From Undaria pinnatifida (taxonomy: Eukaryota > Sar > Phaeophyceae > Laminariales > Alariaceae), in assembly GCA_012845835.1 (NCBI GenBank), contig JABAKD010000001.1, forward strand, positions 14,076,064-14,140,063: a DNA stretch of 64,000 bases. Direction: 5' to 3'. Below the pieces are notes generated by a model. That model did no database searches. It worked only from the letters and a program-made list of their open reading frames with translations, and was not told the origin of the DNA. How positions within the stretch are numbered: position 1 is the stretch's first letter; the number at the start of each line of letters is the position of its first letter. A program made the position numbers and the translations under genes. Positions 41,330 through 51,804 of the stretch are shown piece by piece.

Positions 41330-41640
41330 GCCGGCGTCCTCGGTGGTCCAATAGTACGCCGCCTAACTCGTGAGATCGAGGTCGTGGGTTCGAATCCAAA
41401 GGACTATTTCTTACAAGTCGACGGGCCGAAAGCGCGAGAGCGTGAGTTGACGTAATTCGATGAAAAACAACGAGCATAAAAAGCCGAAAGTTGGAATGTT
41501 GAAAACCCTACGCGCGATAACAACGAAACTATTAATAAGTGCTTCGGGGGGGAGAAGGGCAAGACGCCTGTAACCACGGCTGCTTGTCCAGAAGGTCGCT
41601 GAGGGTAAAACCCCTTACGAGTTGAACGGGAGAGTAAAAG
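41330..41640 (+). mobile_element. SINE-A, best copy
   Basis: The tRNA-like head at 41330-41404 (GCCGGCGTCCTCGGTGGTCC, GAGGTCGTGGGTTCGAATCC) has A- and B-box-like segments at near-tRNA spacing. The body has GACGGGCCGAAAGCGCGAGA, TCGATGAAAAACAACGAGCA and GGAATGTTGAAAACCC. The tail has GGGGGGAGAAGGGCAAGACG, CAGAAGGTCGCTGAGGGTAA and ends A-rich near 41660. RNA polymerase III transcription and LINE-assisted copying are inferred from the family type. Confidence 0.75.
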
Positions 41641-41743
41641 TGATCATTGAAAAACAAAAAATGCCGCTGGGCAGATGGAGCCCCGCCCTGTGAGCTTTTC
41701 TCGGGGCGCACTTGAACGTTGACAAATGGTGCGATAGAGGTGT

Positions 41744-42324
41744 GACTATGTCGGCGGCAGGGGGGTAACTATTGGCATCGGTTTTGGCGGTGACTCGGGG
41801 CCACTCGCGCGAGTGACGCCCCTGGTCCTTATTTGTTGTTGTCGTTTTTTGCGGTGCTAAGCTTTCGTGCTGGTTTTGGTTTTGCCGCAATCTGAATCTG
41901 CAATGGACTGCTTCTACGATAGCCCCCCCCCCCCCCCCCCCAAAAAAAAAAAAGCGATATCTTTAGCGAACGTTTCACGGCTGCTCGGCACGAGGAAGGC
42001 TGCTATGAAAAAACCGTCTTCAAACTATTCTTGTTCGCGTTGTGCAAGGACAATCGAACGTTCGATGACGTCGGCGTGGCAACGGGACACCGTATTTTGG
42101 GAGATACGGACGGGGAGCGAGTTTCAAAATCAGCTATTTTCGTTAAGCACTCGTTGGAGTGGCTACCTTAAGTAAAATGACTCAATGGAAATGGAAAGCT
42201 ACGCTGCGCCTAAACAAACGCCTAAGGTATACTTGTCGGTGAGGCACAGAGTCCCTCCGGCGAGCGGCTCGAATCCGGGTGAGAAAGGGGGCATGATACT
42301 ACATCACTGCCTGTAGCCTTGGTC
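41744..42324 (+). mobile_element. MITE1 copy split by a repeat K insertion
   Basis: Left end GACTATGTCGGCGGCAGGGG with the dyad CCACTCGCGCGAGTGACG. The right part has GGTGAGGCACAGAGTCCCTC, GGCGAGCGGCTCGAATCC and ends CTGTAGCCTTGGTC at 42324. Between them lies 41908-42182. Flanks GTGT and GTAT agree in three of four bases, so the original target duplication has eroded. Confidence 0.8.
41908..42182 (+). mobile_element. Repeat K short form, nested in MITE1
   Basis: The segment runs from TTCTACGATAGCCCCC through GAACGTTTCACGGCTGCTCG and GATGACGTCGGCGTGGC to GGAGTGGCTACCTTAAG. CAATGGA stands at 41901-41907 and again at 42183-42189, so a 7-bp target duplication fits. It contains C18 and A12 runs. 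Confidence 0.75.
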
Positions 42325-42932
42325 GTATGCAGCACCGTTCGTTTTGTAATGCTCCTCTGTTGAACCGACAGCTGGGGGTCTTGATACCCCGCCGAGGGGC
42401 TTACCTCGAGAAGAGGATAACTTCTGCGTGGCTAACAATGCGTCCCCCGGCCTGAGTATGTGACGACTAATAACAGGGTAAATTGGAGCAGGAACGATGT
42501 CCCGATTCAAAAAAGCCCCAATACAATGACGTGTGGGACTTGGAAGCGGTCAAACGGACATGTCCCGCCATTCGAAAACCCGTATATTTCCCACGGCAGA
42601 TGAGAGCAATTTGTAGTTACGAGCGCCTGCTTCGGCTTGTCACGGCGCGCTCTCAAATCGAGGTACCCACTCTACTACTACCACTGATACCACTACGGTA
42701 AAAAAATTGGCGACATGTACGTTACTTCTTAGACTGGCCCTTTTTTAGCTGAAATCATTTGAGACCTTGATCGGCATTGCTTGATGACGTGGTCTCCATG
42801 AAGTATTATAGTATTATATACAATGTACCGGCGGCTTTGACTGAATATGCACCATGATTACAAAAGGGTACCGGTGGGCACGGAGTCCGGGATAGCTTGG
42901 TGGCAAGTCCTTCCGTTTCAAGTCAATATTGA
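42325..42932. other. Non-coding stretch
   Basis: No recognised gene or repeat. Confidence 0.5.
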
Positions 42933-43302
42933 GGACAAGGCTACGGTATGGGGGTCAACGTTTAGTGCATCTGCGTTTCTGCCGCTGGGAGACTCTCGCG
43001 CTGGTGGTCATTCCGGTTTTCTTCGCAGTCTTGAAGCTTTCGCCCCTTCTGATTCCCCGACATGCGCCACCGTTTCTGTCGCCGAGAGACTCTCGCGCTG
43101 ATGGTCATTCTGGTTTTCTTCGCAGAGTCTTGGAAGCTTTCGCCCTTTCCGGTTCCCCGACATGCGCCACCGCCATGGGACTGTTGTGCAACGCCAACAA
43201 AATAGTTTCAAGTCTGGTGTGGCGACGTACGTCACTCGCTCGGGTGGCGTGTACTAAAGACTGAAAATAATGGTACCCCTCTAGCTGTAAGTAGCTTTGG
43301 TC
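42933..43302 (+). mobile_element. MITE1 copy with internal duplication and TTGA target duplication
   Basis: It starts GGACAAGGCTACGGTATGGG and ends AGTAGCTTTGGTC, flanked by TTGA at 42929-42932 and 43303-43306. An internal unit with GAGACTCTCGCGCTG, TCATTC and TCCCCGACATGCGCCACCG is present twice with a 96-bp period (42989 and 43085), explaining its larger size. Confidence 0.9.
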
Positions 43303-43829
43303 TTGAAGTACTCCAGACAAAAGGGTACAAAAACTGGGGGGGTTACCTCTTTTTTCACTACGAGTACGATGTTGGACCACTCTCCCCGCGGTTGGCAATA
43401 CTCGCGGTCGTTTCTCATCCGGGAAAAGCGATTTCATAGGCACTGCAGCGGGCGACGGGTAATCCTCAGCTGGCACTATAGACGAACCACTACTAATACT
43501 GCCTACTTTTTTTATTTCGAAGACTCGATCGGGAGGGGGTTCTCCGGCATTTCAACTTTCTTTTACAATGCCTGGTATCCGCGTATGAAAGACGGGTCAC
43601 GCGTGTTATGCTCTTTAGCTGGTAATGTCAGCATGTTTGGGTTGCATGGCAGGTTTCCGATGGACTAACTGGGGGCTCGTGGAAGCGCAGCACGGCGGTG
43701 GTTTTCTCTCTTGCCGGTTTCCTCTTGCCGTTTTCCTCTTGCCACATCCAAAAATACTAAATGCGACTCTTGGGTTGTAGTGTACAAACTGATTACCTGC
43801 TGAGAGCGCCGGACAGCGTGGGTACAGGT
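43303..43829. other. Non-coding stretch
   Basis: A tandem GCCGTTTTCCTCTTGCC-type pair lies at about 43710-43745. No gene recognised. Confidence 0.5.
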
Positions 43830-43960
43830 ACAATTCGACGCGAGTCGAAGAGGGAAAAAAATGCTAAATTATTCTCGCGATAAAAAATGAAGGCACGTAC
43901 GTACCGCAGCGGAGATGGGATGCAGATAACTGCTGCTGAGTCAAGGTTTAGAACGTCCGT
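43830..43960 (+). mobile_element. SINE-B body fragment
   Basis: TTCGACGCGAGTCGAAGAGG, ATGCTAAATTATTCTCGCGA and CGGAGATGGGATGCAG match the body of the minus-strand copies, here on the plus strand and without a head. Confidence 0.7.
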
Positions 43961-44459
43961 GAGCATTCACTTCATTCGCGCCATTCACTGCCTCCTTTTT
44001 CGTCCAGCAGACAATTTAAGTACGAAGGTTGATCGCTAGATTTTACCTGGTACCGGTGTTTTTGCTTTTCGGTAATATGGGTCATGCGTGACACACCTCA
44101 TCTCAACAACTGAATACGTGATGCGCGCTATACATATGCACGATACATAGGGGTCAACCTGTCTTTTTTTCGTTCACAGCTCTCTCTCTCCGTTGCGCGG
44201 GGCTCTCAAGACTACCCGAAAAAAAGCTTCGCGAGAAAAACAAACTAAAATACCACCCGCAACGATGACCCGCAGTTGGGTATACGAAAGCAACACGCAA
44301 CCGACCGGTGGCCTAGGCGCGTACACCAGTCAAGCGTATTCGTTATTCAAACGACATTGGAGTATTCCTCTGTATGAGGAGGACCAGCCTGTCCGTGGGG
44401 GTTTCATGAAAAAATGCGGAACCTATGTCGTAGCACGGGGGACATCGCTGACTGCGGGG
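43961..44459. other. Unassigned sequence with a 112-codon frame
   Basis: A plus-strand frame at 44193-44531 runs into a SINE-B fragment at its 3' end, which argues against it being a gene. No motif is seen. Confidence 0.4.
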
Positions 44460-44640
44460 AACACGTCGCACAGTTTGACGCGAGTCGACAATGACAAAAA
44501 TTGCCGAGTTCTTGTCGGCAAGAAAAAGTAAGGCACGTATATACCGTAGTGGAGAGGGGGGAGGAGGACCCGCCATGTGATTCTGAGCTGCTGTCTGCAG
44601 GGAACGCGATACGTAGTGCAAGGACAATAAATGGAATGAA
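44460..44640 (+). mobile_element. SINE-B body fragment
   Basis: TTTGACGCGAGTCGACAATG, CGTAGTGGAGAGGGGGGAGG and GCCATGTGATTCTGAG match the 22.4-kb element. It lies about 630 bp from the previous fragment in the same orientation. Confidence 0.65.
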
Positions 44641-44769
44641 GGGAAAAGGGGAAACAAAATGTGGAACCTCTGACGCGGCACGCGTGACATTACCATCATA
44701 TCGAGCTACATATTGTCTATATATGTGGTGGACTAGGTGGAACTGAAGGGCAAGTTGTCATTCGCTTGT

Positions 44770-45117
44770 TACTTCCGTGAGCATTCGCTCCAAGATCCCA
44801 AGGCATCCCGCGCACGGAGTCGCTGTATGAACACATATATATCCGGATTTAAACTTTACCTTGTACCTCTGTATTGTAGCATTATTTCGATAGTAGTATG
44901 GGTTTACGATATTTCTAACAAGAACTACAAATATCATGTGTAGCAGTGTGTTCATATGGTTTCGGCTGGACTGATAATAACCGGATTTAGACTTCACATT
45001 GTACCTGTGTATTATTGTGGCATTCTTGCGATAGTAAGGGTTTATAAGATTTGTATCAAGAACTGCAAATATCATGTGTAGCAGTGTGTTCATATGGTTT
45101 CGGCTGGCTGATTTGAA
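44770..45117 (+). repeat. 138-bp tandem duplication
   Basis: AGAACTACAAATATCATGTG (44921) and AGAACTGCAAATATCATGTG (45059) lie 138 bp apart. Both are preceded by CCGGATTTA, CACATTGTACC-like and ATTGTAGCATT-like words and followed by GTGTTCATATGGTTTCGGCT. Confidence 0.9.
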
Positions 45118-45390
45118 ATGAAGGGCACCGCTGTTTTACGTCTTGGCCACTTCCGCGAGCGTTTGCTCGCACACCATGGGACATATACATCCCACAAGCA
45201 GAAATGCTTCATTGTTGAGCCGGCATGGCTCTTACGGGCGGCTCAAAAATTGAAATTAGTGCGTGTGAGAACATGTCCGTGTGCAACATGTGGCCTGGGC
45301 TGTTTCTTTAAACGTCGCGTTAGGATCGTTCTTAACGCCGAAGAATTTTTGTCGCGGTTTCGTGATAAATGTCGCTGTGTTCGTGGCTAG
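45118..45390 (+). CDS. Cys-rich 90-codon open frame, unknown
   Basis: It opens directly after the 138-bp tandem repeat. Its C-terminal half is Cys- and Arg-rich (CPCATCGLGCFFKRR, then CRCVRG). The spacing does not fit a zinc finger I can name. It may be chance or an eroded exon. Confidence 0.15.
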   Translation: MKGTAVLRLGHFRERLLAHHGTYTSHKQKCFIVEPAWLLRAAQKLKLVRVRTCPCATCGLGCFFKRRVRIVLNAEEFLSRFRDKCRCVRG

Positions 45391-45860
45391 AAAAGGCTTG
45401 GAAGCTTTCGTGATACATTAAAGCTCACGAATCATGATGAAACAACTCGTGGTTGGATTCCAGAAAACTCGACATCACACCGTTTTTATTACGCTTCCAC
45501 GAATCGGGGTGTTGTTTGTCGCGAATCGCGATTATTTTGCGTTAGTTAGTACTTGCCCTCAATACCCTGCGGAATCCCTGTTTTCTGGTATAATATTTAA
45601 CTGGTCCTCCCACATGCGGTTGTATAACTTGTTTTTACATTGGATGCGCCCATCCACCCAAGCCCGTTCTCCCCAGCCGAGAACACTCCGAGTTGCGTTT
45701 TTTTTTGTGCTGAGGCGTGCTGTTGATTTACTGGTAGCCCATTTTGCAAAAAGAAAAATGCGACTGACAGGGCACTCCTGAACAGAGGAACAGCCCAACA
45801 TCGCTGAAATACCAATTGCGTTTTACTAAATATATCTGGCATCAGCATGAGAGTCACCGA
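45391..45860. other. Unassigned
   Basis: A 115-codon frame at 45434-45781 shows no motif and is overlapped by minus-strand frames. Nothing supported. Confidence 0.4.
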
Positions 45861-45985
45861 CCTTTATTCTTCACGAGGGTACACACACCCGTTACACGCG
45901 CGATCGAAGTATCACACGCAGCTTACGAAAATGAGTTGTAATAAAAATCCTTCTGAGTCGATCTCACAGCTGAAGTGTATTTTTT
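45861..45985 (+). repeat. Repeat C module
   Basis: GAGAGTCACCGACC, ACACGCGCGATCGAAGTATC and CGATCTCACAGCTGAAGTGT in order. Confidence 0.8.
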
Positions 45986-46289
45986 TATAATTGTTGTATA
46001 CCTGCTTAAGGCCAAGGAATTGTTGATCTGGTTGATTTTTTTTTTCTTCAGTTTTCTCAAAGTCAATCTTGGGCGAGGCATAGAGCACCACGAGGGTGAG
46101 CCTCAGGGCCGACGGGTACGCTCCTATACCAGCACGCATCTGCTGTGTCTCACACTCCCCGATCCCCCGCCCCTGGCACGCTGCCGGCCCCTTCTTTGTG
46201 CCTTCGTGTTCAAACCCAAACCAGTTTCGGTGGAGTCTGGTTTACGCGGATTCCGGAAACACTAAGGAGAGCTTTTCGATGTGCCAGTC
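45986..46289. other. Unassigned
   Basis: A T run at 46037-46048. No gene recognised. Confidence 0.45.
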
Positions 46290-46830
46290 GGTGCAGAGCG
46301 CTTCGACGACACACCCGGCCAACGCGATCTGGGCCTGTAAGTATGCGAGGGCGTAAAAAGTGTTGCATTGTCCACCAATATCATATTTTCTTTGTGTTCC
46401 CAACTGGACATATTGGTCCCGCCCTGAACTTGTCAAAGATTATTTTGTCAAACGGCATGGGGTAGGAAGCTCTCGGAAATGTGGGTGATCTAGCTCTAGA
46501 TAGGATGATGCAATACATTGAGAGAGGAAGCAGCCTGTGTCTGTTTGCGGGGACGAGGTATACGCTAGACAGCGTGATACAATCAGTTGAGAGGAAACAA
46601 TACCTACGACCAACCTCGCTGGCCTAGGAACATATCATAGCTGTCTGGCCTCTCGAGTTTCTGCGGATCGAGGTGTTAACCGGTGCAAACCGCGTCGACA
46701 TTAGGAACATATCATAGCTGCCTGGCCTCTCGAGTTTCTGCGGATCGAGCTGTTAACCGGTGCAAACCGCGTCGACGACATACCCGTCAAACGCAACCTG
46801 GGCCTGTTAAGTGTGCGATAGTGTCAGATA
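46290..46830 (+). repeat. Local duplications including a 77-bp tandem pair
   Basis: AGGAACATATCATAGCTG starts at 46626 and 46703, and each unit runs to AACCGGTGCAAACCGCGTCG. A more diverged relative with GACGACACACCCGGCCAACG and TGGGCCTGTAAGT lies at 46300-46345 and matches 46772-46812. Confidence 0.85.
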
Positions 46831-47591
46831 TGTCGCTCTGGCGATCTCGCGGTTTACGGTTACCCCCGCCTCAGTCCGAGCAGCGTGACCAACCATTTCA
46901 TGGGAGTGTAGTTTGCGAAACAAGTTAGCACAAAGCTTGATAGTTTGCAAATATATGACTAGTGGCCAATTCATGGGGATGTGCCTGAGTCGCTGGACTA
47001 TTTTGGTATGAGCCTGTGCGTGTTTCCTCTACGGCTGTAGTAAGCTTTGGTTATTTTGTTCCTCTGTCCTCTCCCCGTTCTTGATATATCACGCGACGGG
47101 GCACGTTTAGAGGCGACTAGCGGCGATTATCATACCCTTGGTCGGTCATTGCGACATGCGCAGGGATAGTTTAGGCGGCCAGCTCGATATTTCCACGATT
47201 AACATTTTTTGTATAACCCTGCTGTGCCCGACCGTGCCCGCCCTCCATATTCCGTGACCAACAATTGCTTGCAGGCGACGTTTCCAAAACTGGTCAGCTC
47301 ACAATCGTGGACAAAAAAGACTTCAGTGTTACCTGCGGGTGCGATTCACCAGAAGACCGGCCAACACGCGTCGGCTCCCCACCCAAAACTATCAAAACCC
47401 GCGCGGTGGGATGTGGGTTTGTTTTTGTTTTCGGATTTGTAACTTTGTGCTGTGCGCTTACTTTGAAGAACTTGGTGGGGCGCGGTAGGACATTCAGGCA
47501 GCAGACCAGATACGTGCGCACAGGAACGGTGGATGACTCCTTGTAACGCTTCATGCGTGAAGCTGGTAGGCGCGAGCAGCAAGGTTGGCCA
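46831..47591. other. Non-coding stretch
   Basis: Frames of 77 to 93 codons at 47209-47582 lie on both strands, none recognised. Confidence 0.45.
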
Positions 47592-47830
47592 GATCAGGGC
47601 TGTACGGTATGGAGTTCGCTTTTAGGAGGTCTATCTCCGGCGGCTCAGAACCACTCGCACAAGTTAATACTACCTGGCTGCCTTATTTTTTATGCGTTCT
47701 TAAGCATTCGAACTGTTTCATGTCGTCGTGATATTAATCGCCGACGTGGAGTGAGGTAACGAGCTACTCGCGCGCGCGGCCAAACCTCAGGATTGAACCC
47801 CGGGGTGCCTCCCCTACCGTAGCCTTGGTC
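47592..47830 (+). mobile_element. MITE1 copy, eroded left end
   Basis: The right end CCCTACCGTAGCCTTGGTC is exact and AGCA follows. The left end GATCAGGGCTGTACGGTATG carries a 2-bp insertion and GCCA precedes it. AGCAGCAA stands at 47575-47582 and again at 47831-47838, which may be the real duplication if the left end is extended. Confidence 0.7.
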
Positions 47831-49578
47831 AGCAGCAACACGGGTAGGCGCGTATGGATGGCTATTTGTAGCGCTCCTAGCCTGCGCCCCCGACCAGCAG
47901 CACTCGAACACGGAGGCATCGCTGCTTGCGATCGCTCGGGTACGTGGGTGTCGCTGCTCATGAGGGTCGGGCGCAACTATAACACTTTCTGCAACTCCGG
48001 GCCGTGGGTTGCGTGTGGTGTTTGAGAGCAGCCGATGTCGAGATTGAGGTAACCACGGAGAACACGCAACACCACCCTGGTCGGAAATGTAAGGTCCGTT
48101 AGACACTGATACTTATCATCTATCGGTTCTTATTTTTCGGTGTATAGTGGTAGGTTGGAACTTAGGGGATATTTTAAGTGACCGAAAAGCGTAGCTCCGT
48201 TTCTCGGTAGAGTAACAGGCGTTTGGTGACAAACAAGCATGATCTTGGATGCACGCGAGCTGTAGCCTAGGCAGTACTACCGACACTTTTTGCGGTGGGG
48301 GAAGTTGGTCCAGGTGGTAGTAGAACTAGCAGGGTGGGCAAATGTGATGGGAACGATTTTGGCGGGGGGTCTCAAATGAAGCCTGTAATAGGCTGCGCGA
48401 TCCCTCGTACCAGCCAACGGGGGCACAGGTAATTGGCTGTGGTGTTGTGACGCAGAAGACCAAGGACCGAAACATGATGTCTCGCCTGCGGGGTATGCAG
48501 CAATGTCGCAAGGCGTGATGTTACCCTTCGGATGGCGCTGGATGGACGGTGCAGTTAGGTTTTTGATTGGCTTGGTGGACATTGGAAACTGGCACGCTTT
48601 TGTAGCTATGAATGTACCCTCTTTTCGAGAGTGTCACTCCCTCCCGTGTTTCTGGTCGCTCGCGGTGATCATGCGCAACATCCGTCCTGTTTACGGGCTC
48701 CAGGGCGTACATAGTCTTGTCTGCACACGAAAGGTGTCCTAACCGTCTACGAGGGGAGCGTGCAACGTTCACGTAGAATTCCATGAACTGTTCCTGTAGT
48801 ACTAACCTTCTGTGCTCGAATAGCTGTTTGTGAAAAAGTTAAAGACATGCGAACAATTGCATTACGTGCAGCCGTCAACCACCGTGTCGACATCAGAGCA
48901 AAGCAGTACTTTTTTATACTCAGTGCTACCTGCACTGGTGCTAAAACCCCTCTGGCAATCGTGAACCATATGTAGTAGGCGTGGGTAGAAGATCGTTAAC
49001 GTTGCTGTGGCCATGCCACTGAGGTCCTTACACCAAATAACGTTTTGGTCTGCTGTGTTCCACATGTATTCAGTAGTAGAAGAGGCAGCTGATACAGGAG
49101 CGCACGCCTTAATTTGGTTATGTTGGAAGGAAGCCTTTTAGGTGTGTGTGTCTTAACTCGGATACACGGAACGCTTTCTTCGTGTTTTTGTTCATGTGGG
49201 CTCTATAGTTCTTCAATGGGACATGAAGAATGAAACACTATTGGTCTAATGCGGAGCACGAAACGAGGATGTTATTATGGACATCGCTTAATAGTTGCAA
49301 ACTCTCTGTGGTAGCTTTTTTGCCAGCAACAGCCATCCAACGAGGAACAGTGCTCAGATATCTTGTCCGCACTGTGGGTCTATCGTAGAGCAGCTAGCAA
49401 GTACAGGATAAAAGGCGTGTTTCAGTTTTTGCGTGAATGGTCTATGAAGGAAGCATACGAAAATAAAAGAAAAGGTGATGAGGAAAGCCCGAGCCGCAAG
49501 CGAGCACGCAGAAGTCGTCTGATTGGTCGTTTGAAAAAAAAGTCTGACCGTGGGCGTGCAAGGTTGCAGTGACACATT
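47831..49578. other. Longest stretch without a recognised element
   Basis: About 1.7 kb with no repeat that I can match elsewhere in the window. The frames at 48277-48582 (minus) and 48503-48742 (plus) are small and unsupported. At 49363-49572 a 69-codon frame is strongly basic (KRKGDEESPSRKRARRSR), like a nuclear localisation segment, and ends 9 bp before a MITE1. It is the best candidate in the window for part of a host exon, but still weak. Confidence 0.35.
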
Positions 49579-49837
49579 GACCCAGGCTACGGTAGGGGGG
49601 TCCCCTTTTGGGCCTTTTATTTCAGTGGCTAGGGGTCACTCGCGCGAGTAACCCCTTTGTTCCTATGCAATCTTACGTTTTCTTTATATTTTTCATAGAC
49701 GAAATCAATCCGCAATGCAAAGGTGATCTAAGCTGCGCCAAACCAAGTGCCTAAACCATCTTCATCCGTAGGGTACAGAGCTACTCGTGCGAGTGGCTCA
49801 AATACACCAGTGAAAAAGGGCTACCGTAGCCTTGGTC
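49579..49837 (+). mobile_element. MITE1 copy, with CATT target duplication
   Basis: This 259-bp copy is about 97 percent identical to the one at 11330-11598 and differs mainly by a 10-bp loss near the right end. CATT stands at 49575-49578 and 49838-49841. The left end is GACCCAGGCTACGGTAGGGG. High identity to a copy 38 kb away indicates recent mobility. Confidence 0.95.
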
Positions 49838-50394
49838 CATTACGTCTGGCAGTAGAGGCAGTGTATGATGTTGTATTATGTCCGATCGTTCACGTTGTAT
49901 TACGTCTGGTCGTTCATATCTGTGTCTGTATGTGTGTATGTAATGGGTGTCTGTGTACCAAGGTTTACTATATTGCGAGACCTGTAGATAGTAACCGACT
50001 CCGACTACCCTGACTTTCAACACCAGCGGGGGCTTTGCAGTACACTCGCGGCACTGGTTTCGTCGCAAGCCGTCTCCATGTAACCGTGGTTACCTTTGAT
50101 GCCTATGGTTTGCTCCTGGGGCTTCGTATGAACGTTCATAAATACATGTATGTACCTCTGTGCTGTGTTCACCAGAAAGTGTCGATGGATGTGAGTTTTG
50201 CTTTTCGAAAGAGGTTAACGAGTACGAACAAGAGAGCAAGAGCAAGATATATTTTCACGTGTTTTCTTGGGGCGTAAGCAGCGTACCGCAAGTGTGCAAC
50301 GGGGCTTTCCTTGGTTTAATATTATATGCCGGCGTTTACATCGCCGTATTACCCCACCGGCCAACAATACCTGTCTCCTTTTTTTCTGTGCCAG
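49838..50394. other. Non-coding stretch
   Basis: A short repeat TTACGTCTGG (49841 and 49899) and TGTGTCTGTATGTGTGTATG at about 49920 were noted. No gene. Confidence 0.45.
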
Positions 50395-50765
50395 TCCGGA
50401 CGTTGAGAGCGAAACGGATCAAGGACCCAAGAGGGCTGCCATGGAACGACGTCCACAACGCATTCGCCGCCTTATCTTGTCGTACAGAAAATACTACTTG
50501 TGTGGAGTCATCCCACGCTAGGCGTGCAGCAGAAGTTTCTGAGCTCTAACCTGAGCTCAATGTTTAACATCGAAGGCGTTCCTCCGCGCAACCCGACCAA
50601 CCTTTCTATGCGTTAGTCCTAAAAACAACCATTGTACTCGTAAAGTCGTCATACTATTAATACAAACCGATAGTGCCACACTTGAGGGGTTCAACCGCTC
50701 ACAAACCTTTAGTTTAACAACTGCAACCCCTATCCGTCGGATGACTCTCCGCGATCTGCTTCTGC
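50395..50765 (+). repeat. Dispersed repeat K, 3' portion
   Basis: GAGGGCTGCCATGGAACGAC, GAGCTCTAACCTGAGCTCAA, GCGTTAGTCCTAAAAACAAC and CCGTCGGATGACTCTCCGCG match the second half of the 32.6-kb copy. It truncates the gypsy remnant that follows. Confidence 0.65.
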
Positions 50766-50806
50766 TAAAAATAATACTATGCCCAGGTCGTCTAGTCCGT
50801 GCAGCG

Positions 50807-51050
50807 TCAAAAACAATTATGTACAAAGGAACGGCAATAGAAACGTTCGAGCATCTGAAAGTGTACGTGGTGAGACGACAGGAAGAAGCCGAGTGGCAGG
50901 CTTGCGGATCCGAAGGCGCATGAGTAACGGCACATAACTAAGAACTGGTTCATCACCCAATTGGCAAGCCGCGAGTCCCGAGGGGTCGTAGGGAGTAGGG
51001 AGTCTAGGCTGGAATGCGGACGAGGACGACAATCCTCTCGTCGGTGGCAT
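50807..51050 (-). pseudogene. Gypsy integrase N-terminal trace
   Basis: SYVPLLMRLR in one frame and DARTFLL or FQMLERFY in the next resemble the stretch before and through the zinc-binding region of gypsy integrases. Few of the zinc-binding residues survive. The catalytic core is absent because repeat K follows. This is the weakest gypsy assignment. Confidence 0.35.
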
Positions 51051-51199
51051 GAAGGTGGCCTTTGCCAGCGAGATGCTGAATTGTCGGGAAGGAGATGGCT
51101 GGTGCGAGGGGAATCGCGCCGAAACTTCGGTGGGCAGGGGGGCATCGGATGGCCGAGATTATTGTATTGGATGGCGGCGCAACACGCAGAATCTGCATG

Positions 51200-51796
51200 T
51201 CACCCCGTCTCCCAGTCGGCTCGCGAATATCGCGAAGCGGAATCGCCAAAGTCTAATTCGGCAGCGGCGTCGATGGCGTCCAAATGGGCGGCAGGGGCGG
51301 AGGGAGGCCTTAAAGAGGTCGATAGTCCTAAACCTTGAGCGCTCAAAGGCTCCACTCGATCACGGTTAGAGATGGGTACCGTCGGGACGGCGTTGAGGCC
51401 CGAGGAGGGCCCGGGTGAACGGCCTAAGGCGGTCGATGACGCGGAACGCGCGGCGGAGGGTCGACCCGAGATAAAGACCACCGAGGGACGCCGCCGGATC
51501 CGAACCCATAATAAACAGAAGGTTGCGCGGCGCCGGCAGCAGTGGCTGTTCTTTGATTTGGCCTCGTGGGAATGCAACCCGAAGGCGGCGACGCCACTTA
51601 ACCTCCGAAGGGGGCGTTGGGACCGACGGTGTAGGTCTGGCGGAATACAGGTATCCCCGGAAAGTACCGCGAAAACAGGACTGACAGTGGCGTCGGTGGT
51701 AGGAAAAAATGGTGCACCGCCGAGGCGGTCATCACCGGTATAGATTAACGCGAAAACACGGGCGACGAATCTCCCAGTACAACAGAAGGTGGTCAA
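51200..51796 (-). pseudogene. Gypsy pol linker between RNase H and integrase
   Basis: A 198-residue open frame with a TGRFVARVFAL start region and a Pro/Ser/Arg-rich middle. Position between RNase H and integrase, and style, fit the long variable linker of this gypsy group. No catalytic motif is expected. The complementary strand is also open (51372-51743) because of GC-rich codon use and is taken as a shadow. Confidence 0.45.
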
Positions 51797-51804
51797 TCTT
51801 CATA

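Noticed and set aside
44193-44531. 112-codon plus-strand frame
   Set aside because: Its 3' end runs into a SINE-B fragment.
51372-51743. 123-residue plus-strand frame as a gene
   Set aside because: It lies opposite the gypsy linker, which has positional and sequence support. GC-rich codon use opens the other strand.
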